Shown piece after piece: positions 56,967-64,000 of a DNA stretch of 64,000 nucleotides (positions are counted from its first letter, which is position 1; each line of letters starts with the position of its first letter). Under the pieces are notes generated by a model. The model was not told where the DNA came from. It ran no database searches and saw only the letters and a list, made by a program, of their open reading frames with translations. The position numbers and the translations under genes were made by a program. The DNA lies in the NCBI GenBank assembly GCA_007570785.1, contig ML661900.1, forward strand, positions 8,626,039 through 8,690,038, read 5' to 3'. Source of the DNA: Antilocapra americana. Lineage: Eukaryota > Chordata > Mammalia > Artiodactyla > Antilocapridae.

Positions 56967-57708
56967 GGCAGAGGAAATCCCTCTGAAAAGTTTTATTTCT
57001 GTTATGGAGAAAGCATCTTTCAAAAAGCTGCATCAGTTAGACAAGCTAGAAGTTGTGACATGGAAACAATTCCTCTGGAGCCGTCACCCATGAGGACCAG
57101 CTATGTAGTGGAGGTATATCAGACAAGGGGCCAGGCACTCAGGGCATGGAAGCCTGTCTCTCTCTTCCAGATTGTAGCACATAACAAAAGGAATGAGTGA
57201 AAAGGAATCTATGATGTATTCAAATGTGCTGGATTATAATTATTTAAAAAAATTAAAATATCCATAGCCCAACCTCATATTTTATTTATTTATACAAATA
57301 AATAAGCATATGTATTTTATGTAAAATGACTGAATTTGACAAACTGGTCTATAGGGTGAAAAAAAAAAAAAACTTGTTCTAGAACCTGTGTATCCTGGTT
57401 CTCTCTCTAATTATCTTTCTATTGTTTTAGGATTTGGGTTAGAAACACATCAAAGGCAAAACTGTGAAGAAAAATTATATGAAAAGTTAAAAACACATGA
57501 AAGGTCTAGGATAGAATTAAGTTATGTTAGCTGCTTGTGCACTAATTTTGCAAGGTACATTGTGAGACATGTAATACCAGTTCCTAAGGCTCAAAGGACT
57601 ATTCTTATTTACACATTCTATTAAATAGTAGCCTTTAGTTATTTTTGCTAAACTTCCTATTCTCTTACTTTAAAGGGAGAAAATAAGACATCAATATAGT
57701 CAAAGCAG
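56967..57708. other. Unassigned sequence with an A-run
   Basis: Includes an ATTT-type low-complexity run near 57278 and 14 A at 57359-57372. The 119-codon frame 56841-57200 reads through the CA repeat and has no domain. Confidence 0.4.
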
Positions 57709-57925
57709 GGCTTTCCAAATGACCTAGTGGTAAAAAAAAATCTGCCTGCAATGCAGGAGACGCAGGTTTGATCCCTGGGTCAGGAAGATTCCCTCGAGAA
57801 GGAAGTGGAAACCGCTCCAGTATTCTTGCCTGGGAAATCCCATGAACAGAGGAGCTGGGCTGGCTACAGTCCATGGGGTCACAGAGTCGGACACGACTTA
57901 GTACCTGAGCATGCATCACACACAG
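57709..57925 (+). mobile_element. Bov-tA SINE, plus strand
   Basis: Head ggctttccaaatgacctagtgg with a 9-A stretch in the gtaaagaatc position (57734-57742), a milder version of the expansion in the SINE at 17319. Body well conserved to cgacttagtacctgagcatgc. Target duplication not clear. Confidence 0.92.
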
Positions 57926-58159
57926 ACAAAATAGTTGTGTGTCCTCTTCACTCTTCCCACCTGGGAGGCCCAAACTTAACAAAGGGTGGTTTTCCAGAAA
58001 GCTTTTCATTTCCTAGTTGTATAACTTAAAGCAAGTTACCTGACACTCCCTGCCCTATTTTCTTCAATTATAAAACTGATAAGACCAAATTATGGGGTTG
58101 CTTTCAGGCTAAAATGAGCAATACATGTAAAGTACCTAGACGGATTGTTACTAAGCAAT

Positions 58160-58358
58160 GAAAGTACTAAGTTGTGTCCAACTCTTTTGCAACCCCAAGG
58201 ACTGTAGCTCTCCAGTCTCCCCCATGAATGGGATTTCCCAGGCAAGAATACTGAAATGAGTTGCTGTTTCCTTCTCCAAGGAATCTTCCTGACCCACGAA
58301 ACCAACCCAAGTCTCCTGCATTGGCAGGCAGATTCATTACCACTGAGCCACCTAGGAA
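58160..58358 (-). mobile_element. Bov-tA SINE, minus strand
   Basis: From gaaagtactaagttgtgtcc to the head complement ccactgagccacctaggaagc. No clear target duplication. Confidence 0.9.
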
Positions 58359-58849
58359 GCTACTTAGAGGAATACCTGGCATATAATGTGTTCATTTCTC
58401 TCTTTAAAATTAGCAAATGTTCTGACTAGAACAGAGCATGGTTCTTTCCTCATACTGAACCAAAAGGCTACTTAATTATAGCTTTACGCATTACGTAGTT
58501 TCTTCATGAAACCTTTTTACCACTTTTATGAATACTCTTTCATCAGTTTTCTGCTCATAGCCAAGACTACCTGATAGAAATCAGGTAAAAAAAAAAGAGG
58601 GAGTGAAATCATATTTGCCCTAATAATTTATGTCCATTTTTAAGGTTTTATAAATGACTGAATGAAGAAGCAGGAAAATTGGAAATATTCCAAAGTCATG
58701 TTATTGTATCAGTTGATGTAATTAAGACATATCTTCTCACTCTCTTTTCTTTTTCCCTGGACTTTTGAGCCCAGGTAATTGAGACCTGAGTAAATATTCA
58801 CTATTCCAAATTATAATAAAAGTTGCATGTCTGATGTAACTGTAAGAAG
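58359..58849. other. Unassigned sequence
   Basis: No gene recognised. A 10-A run is at 58588-58598. Confidence 0.35.
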
Positions 58850-58854
58850 TAGAG

Positions 58855-58953
58855 ACCAGCTAGACCTGTTCTATGATTCATAATCCAAAGTATGCACTGA
58901 ACCAGGACTGATGCTTCTTGCGTGACGTCACAAGGATTTACTTCTATAAGAGC
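58855..58953. repeat. Unclassified dispersed repeat, copy A, with CRE palindrome
   Basis: 58869-58950 aligns without gaps to 62345-62426 at roughly 70% by hand count, with shared blocks such as gatgcttc and caaggattt at identical spacing. Copy A contains a perfect TGACGTCA (58923-58930), the cyclic-AMP response element core; copy B does not. I cannot name the family. Weaker similarity to sequence upstream of copy B also occurs at 59016-59085. Confidence 0.65.
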
Positions 58954-59704
58954 TACGTAATGAGGATGCACCAAGTGTAACGACGAATGAATGTCACACC
59001 CATTAAAAAACTGCGGCAGTCTCCATTCACTATATGCACTGCTATACCGCATCTCTATCCAAACCTGCATCTGACTTACATCTACTGAGACAAAACCTAG
59101 TAAACCAGATAAGGAGGCTTAATGGTAGAGTAATTGTATAGGGGAAGCAAACTAGTAAGTTTTGTCTTTTTTGTGTTTGTGTGTTCCTTGAGATGAACCG
59201 TGAGAGATTAACGAACATGCAGATTTGAAATCTCTAGTGGTATCTTAACCATTGCCGAGAAACATAATCTATGGCAAGAAGTAATTGAAAATGATGAAAA
59301 AAAGCCAACATAAAATTTAGGAAAATGAAATTCCTGTCTCCCGGATTAGGGCTAGAGAGGCACAGTGGCAGACCAGGAAGATTATGCTCTTTGATTTTCA
59401 TGTTTTTATGGGTTTATTATTCAGAAGAGAAAAAAAAATAATGGTGTATGAGAAGGGCGAACTATATGGATAAAAGCTACCTTTTTGTAAGGGGAAGGTT
59501 GACTTTCCATTGGAGGTAGATTTGGGCACAACTGGGAGTTTCTCTGTATTTTGGCCTTGGGCAGCTGAGCAGCAGTTTAGCTGTTGGTAACACACATACT
59601 CACACAGCACACACTGTATACCTATCTCAAAAACAAACAAAGGAACAAAAACCAAACCTGTTAAAAAGAACCTGTTATTCTGTTTCTTTATCTTTTGTCT
59701 TGGC
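58954..59704. other. Unassigned sequence
   Basis: Nothing recognised beyond the weak repeat similarity at 59016-59085. Confidence 0.35.
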
Positions 59705-59830
59705 ACCTCTTCCTCCCTCCTGTCCTTCCTTTCTCCCTCCCACAATCTCTTCGTCTCTCCTTCCCTTCCTTCCTTCCTTTTTCCATCCTTCCTTCCCTCC
59801 CTTCCTTCCCTTCCCATCCTTTTCTTCCTT
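59705..59830. repeat. Polypyrimidine (TTCC/CCCT)n tract
   Basis: About 125 bases almost entirely C and T on the plus strand, with TTCC units. The 139-codon minus-strand frame 59398-59817 is mostly its translation (Gly/Arg/Glu/Lys-rich) and is not a gene. Confidence 0.93.
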
Positions 59831-61048
59831 GCATTTTCATAGCCAGGTTAGAAACTATTCTTTCTAGAGTGAGAAACCTTCACTACTGCAAGCATTCCCC
59901 GTTCATCGCTTCAGTTCATTAGTTTCAGACCATCTGCTGCCCTCTTGTGGCCACGTGACCCCCCTACCTATGCCCCAGCTCCGAGCACGAAATAGGTTTT
60001 GCCCGTTGAAGGAAAGGATTGTGTCACTCAGAAGAAAGTGACATCTCACACTATAACTAACTCCTTACTTCTCTGCCCTGTTTTACACCATTGCCTGTTA
60101 ATGCAGTTTGGCTCTGAAACATGTAAAAATTGTACATCAGTGGTCATTTTAAAGAGAACATACTGTAAATACTTCATGAAGTGATTTGTCTTCTGAGGAA
60201 GTTTTCACCTAATGCCTTTCACCTTCTCATGCCTTGTCTTGGATAAGTCATTTTATATTAGCAGATAATATCCAAATATAGAAATAAAAATCACTTACTC
60301 TATAGTAAAATACATGAAGTTGTAAAAATATTTCAAGAAGACCTACAGGTAAATCCCTGATCAAAGTGATTTGATTAAATCATATTTTTATATAATACTT
60401 ATAAAAATTATAGCAAGAAGAAATCATTTCAGATAGAATTATTAATTATGTCTTTTTAATAGGTTTTTGAAATTCGGTTTTCTAAGAGAGTTTTAATTTC
60501 AATATCAAGTAATACATGAACCAATACATTCATCTCTGAAGTCATTACACTTCATTTTCTATCCTTCTCTTTTATATCCAGATTCCAGTGTTCTTTTGGG
60601 TCAAAAGAATAAAGCCAAAGCCAAAGCATGGATAAAGAATTCTTTTATTAAATTTGACGTGCATGTCCCTGATAGTCCTCATTGCACTGTCTTTTATTTT
60701 CAACTTCTCATTACCATTTTAAATTAGGAGCAGAGATATTTAACTTATTCAATATAATGATTTAATGAAAACTAAAGAGCTAATTCAGAGTAGCACCATA
60801 TACTCAGTTCCTCTGAATGCTCAGCAAAACTGACAATTCCATTTAAGGAGAACATTTTTTTCCTTTATTTGGACTGTTGTTTAAAGACTGTATTGGGTAA
60901 TTCAAATGTTGCTATTAAAATGATTCCTAATTAAAATATTCATGAAGATGCGTAAAGGAAACAGATTGAATGTTAAAATCTGGTGTACTGCAGTGTTGCT
61001 GTGTGAGACATTGTCACTCTGAAATACCGAAGCATCAGGACAATGTTG
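59831..61048. other. Unassigned sequence
   Basis: No gene or nameable repeat. 59880-59990 is locally GC-richer. Confidence 0.4.
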
Positions 61049-61276
61049 TATGTGTGTCAGTGCTTGCTGTCACTTTAGTCATGTCCGACTCTTTGCGACC
61101 CTGTGGACTATAGACCACCAGGCTCCTCTGTCCATGGGATTCTTCAGGCAAGAATACTGGAGTGGATTGTCATGCCCTTCTCCAGGGCATCTTCCCAGCC
61201 CAGGGATTGAACCCACATTTCCTGTGTCTCCTGCATTGTAGGCAGATTCTTTACCCATTGAGCCACTTGGGAAGCC
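61049..61276 (-). mobile_element. Bov-tA SINE, minus strand
   Basis: From tgtgtgtcagtgcttgctgtcac to the head complement ttgagccacttgggaagccc. Well conserved in the BovA part; a possible short duplication (gttgt-type flanks) is not secure. Confidence 0.93.
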
Positions 61277-61731
61277 CAAAGTTGTGTTTAAAGACCAGCA
61301 AACAAAGAACAACAAACCTTCTTTGAAAATAATATTATATATGATTTTTAAAAAGTAAGTGTCTTTGTGGGAAAAATCAGAAGCATTGCAATTCTTCATA
61401 TTCATTATATGGTTTAGTATTGGTCATGGTTTGACCATCTGTTGGATGCATGCTCTTTACAAAATTTGGGGTCTCTGAAGATATTAAACTGGCTCTTAGC
61501 ATTATCATGCCATATGATTAAACTGATTCTTTGGAGAAAGAGAGAAGTAATGACTAAATGAACAAAATAGGGGCTTTTGCAAATAATTCTAAGATAATGG
61601 CTTTGATGCTTACTTAAGCATGGATTACCAGTTATTGATCACTGTGTAGAATTCGTCACCAAAAATACATGCTCTATTCTCTATAAACCTAACTATCATT
61701 GTCTCTGAAATGGGAAAGATAACTGTGATAA
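61277..61731. other. Unassigned sequence
   Basis: Nothing recognised. Confidence 0.35.
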
Positions 61732-61756
61732 TGTGTGTGTGTGTGTGTGTGTATGT
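61732..61756. repeat. (TG)n microsatellite
   Basis: Ten uninterrupted TG units followed by TATG. Confidence 0.95.
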
Positions 61757-62328
61757 AAATGTAAAGGTTTCTCTCCTTCAGAACTAAGTGAAAAGGGAAG
61801 ACATTTTTCATCTGGATTGTATTCGACTATTCACTTACCATTTTAAACTCTCCTATGACTTCTCTTTACCATCAGAGCATAATCTAACCCAGAGAATAGA
61901 ACCAAAGGTAATTATCTTAGGTTGTTTTAGAGAAATGAGTAACTTTCCTATTTACACAAATAAACATAGAGCATTCCTTTTTATTAATGTGTTAAGTCTA
62001 ACCTTATGTATGCAAAAAATAAATTTTTCCCATTGAAAGACAATTAATTTGTGCACAGCACATAAAATCTGCTCCAGTTGTTTACCAAAATAAGCATGAG
62101 GTAGCTATTTCTTTCTGAAAAATCATACTAGCTTATGATTTTAGCATTCAGTTTCTCTAACAGAAACTAAATCCATTCCTAACCTAAGAGAAAATATTTT
62201 CTTTGCAAAGTATTGTCTTGAAGAAACAAGCAAATAAACAAAAAGATACTGAACAGGAAAAATTCTGACCTGCAGACTCCATTCTCCCCTCAGTAGGCAC
62301 CCCTGGTTCAAATATGCACTTGATACCT
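61757..62328. other. Unassigned sequence
   Basis: AT-rich, nothing recognised. The last part (62272-62328) may belong to the repeat that follows. Confidence 0.35.
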
Positions 62329-62427
62329 GAGTCAAGCTAGAATGTTCTGTAATTCACAATCCACACTCCACGTTGAATCAGTCTTGATGCTTCCTATGTG
62401 ACTTCCCAAGGATTTGTGTTTATAAAA
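62329..62427. repeat. Unclassified dispersed repeat, copy B
   Basis: Ungapped match to copy A (58855-58953). The position equivalent to TGACGTCA reads TGACTTCC here, so the palindrome is specific to copy A or lost in B. Confidence 0.62.
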
Positions 62428-63049
62428 TAAGCTGTAACTATTTTTCCTCCACCACCAAGAAAAGATGTTATTTCTCATTGCCTTTCCTCAGGGTTTAATG
62501 GGACAAGAAAATAAACAATTAAAAACAGCCACATGTGTAAAGCAGCATGTTACATGACTTGTCTCAAAGGTTAAGCAAGAAACTAAATCATTGAAAGTTG
62601 GAATGTGCTTGCATTATAAAATTAGAACTTCCAAACACATTGTGTTGCTCAGTTTTCAAATCCATAAAATAAGCAGGGCATTTGGCTTTCATTACAAATT
62701 TAATGTGATTATCTGGAAATAAAAATTTAAATTCTAAATCACATGAAGTCTTCAAATGCAAATATTTCAAAATTGCTGTATTGTCGAGCACTGTATAGGG
62801 CAAATTAGAAAGACAAAGTCTTGAAGTCAAGATTTTAAAACAGCGATTAAGTTGGATGAATTAGAAATATATACCAGTAAAAGTCTCATTTGTTATTCAG
62901 TGTTCACTGGAGATTAGTTATTATTAGATTTTTATTAAGTATGTATTCATTGAGCAGTAGTGTTATTTTTTTATCTTCAGCTGATGCTATTTCCTATGAA
63001 CAAACCATGCTTTGTTATCTGAAAGATATTTAGGAAAATAAATAAAGTC
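62428..63049. other. Unassigned AT-rich sequence
   Basis: Nothing recognised. Confidence 0.35.
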
Positions 63050-63188
63050 ACCTCCCTCTGCCATCTCTTGCTCCTTTCCTCTCTCCTTCCATTTCTTTCT
63101 TACTCCTTCCCCCTGTTTCCATCTTATCTTCTTTCCTCCTCTCACTTCATCTCTGTCCCTTTCTTTTCCTTTCCTTTCTCTGTCTCAT
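63050..63188. repeat. Pyrimidine-rich low-complexity tract
   Basis: About 85% or more C and T on the plus strand with TTCC and TCTC units, less regular than the tract at 59705. Confidence 0.8.
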
Positions 63189-64000
63189 GAAATGCCCATG
63201 TGCACAGGCATGATGGATGCCTCGTCTGGTGAATAAACTGGCAGTGTTGATCTACTGCTCTATGCAGAACACATCTTTCTTCTAAAGCTGCAAAGCACGC
63301 ATTTAAACTCAAATCTCAGAGATTGCAGAACCTAGATTGCAGTACAAATTGGTATGACCAACCAGACCCAGCAACCATCGATCTTCATTCTTTCTGCCAC
63401 CCTGTAAACTGAAACCTTTTGTAGCAAGAGGTAACTAAAATTCTGAAGTCTACTTGCAATAAAGGGAAGCAACAACTTTAAGATTGAACTGAAATATCTG
63501 ACAGCTCTCTGAAACAAAACAAAAACAAAATGTACCCAGGTTTCAGTTACGCTCTATTTGGTTTCTTTTCTTGTTAAATAAGCACTGGCATATAACTCAT
63601 TAGGCACCTTGTGGGCAGCCCCACAAAGATGTGGGCAGTTCAATTTAGAGTAAGTGGGAGGTGTATAATTCAGCATTTACGCTTCTGGATAAATCAGGTT
63701 TCAGCATATGAGATTTTTGCCGTATACTTCAAATATTCTTATTTCCCTCACTGCTGGCTCAAATTTGAATTTAAACAGGCATATAAACAATATATGGGGG
63801 GAAAAAAACCACAAGTTTCTCTATAACAATTTCCATTAATACTGAAACCTTGTTTGAGGCAGTAAACAAGAGAAGTTGTTTCCCTGATTCATTCCTCTAC
63901 TTTGGATGTGGACAGAACTGTGTCTAGGAGGCCCAAACCAAAGACCATCCATCTTGTCCATTCTCAGGTGGTTCTAAAGTGTTTTTTACTTCTTCTTGGA
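63189..64000. other. Unassigned sequence to window end
   Basis: No gene or repeat recognised. Small frames only. Confidence 0.4.

Noticed and set aside
56841..57200. 119-codon plus-strand frame
   Set aside because: Reads through a CA microsatellite next to a solo LTR and shows no recognisable domain or gene context.
58569..58588. Short inverted repeat tacctgat...atcaggta
   Set aside because: Eight-base arms are expected by chance at this length of DNA.
59398..59817. 139-codon minus-strand frame rich in Gly, Arg, Glu and Lys
   Set aside because: Its N-terminal half is only the translation of the polypyrimidine tract complement; the rest has no domain.
1..64000. CRISPR array, operon, bacterial or phage genes
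   Set aside because: Repeats are dispersed retroelements and microsatellites; no regularly spaced repeats, ribosome binding sites or dense coding are present.

Overview
This window looks like intergenic or deep intronic DNA from a pecoran ruminant (bovid or cervid type). The sequence is AT-rich with no CpG island. I found no exon, structural RNA gene or intact cellular gene that I could support. The assignment rests on the repeats: about two dozen Bov-tA/BovA SINEs, eight or so BovB (RTE) LINE pieces ending in the typical CTGAA-type tails, a young ruminant-type L1 3' end, and two older cetartiodactyl tRNA-Glu SINEs. The exact species cannot be read from the sequence. All repeat names come from recalled family consensus sequences, not from a search.

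Layout. 0-11 kb: BovB (890-1647), a young L1 3' end (2130-2567), a BovB copy with an inverted 5' part (5436-6420), several Bov-tA, a near-perfect 32-bp-arm hairpin (8699-8774), and an L1 fragment (9514-10295) inserted into a Bov-tA with a 15-bp target duplication. 11-24 kb: old L1M, L2 and MIR remnants, a BovB reverse-transcriptase fragment (17943-18870) and a possible unclassified LTR-like block (20.5-21.1 kb). 24-28 kb: the largest BovB (24650-27455), with its endonuclease region deleted and a nested Bov-tA. 28-33 kb: an L1MA-like 3' end and a long L2 in both orientations. 33-37 kb: a repeat-poor, locally GC-richer block. 37-45 kb: L2 and BovB pieces and a perfect 38-bp AT palindrome (37962-37999). 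45-49 kb: a second repeat-poor block. 49.4-53.5 kb: an old minus-strand L1M broken by two Bov-tA and by another L1 that itself carries a 5' inversion. 55-57 kb: two solo MaLR-type LTRs. 57-64 kb: SINEs, a pair of related unclassified repeat copies (58.85-58.95 and 62.33-62.43 kb), and pyrimidine-rich tracts.

How the parts work together: no operon or pathway is present. The non-LTR LINEs (BovB, L1) are the source of the mobilising enzymes for the SINEs, and every LINE reading frame seen here is truncated or broken, so nothing in the window appears able to move on its own. The most useful signals are insertion structures (target duplications, nesting, inversions), DNA palindromes, and the two repeat-poor blocks, which are the best candidates for regulatory function.
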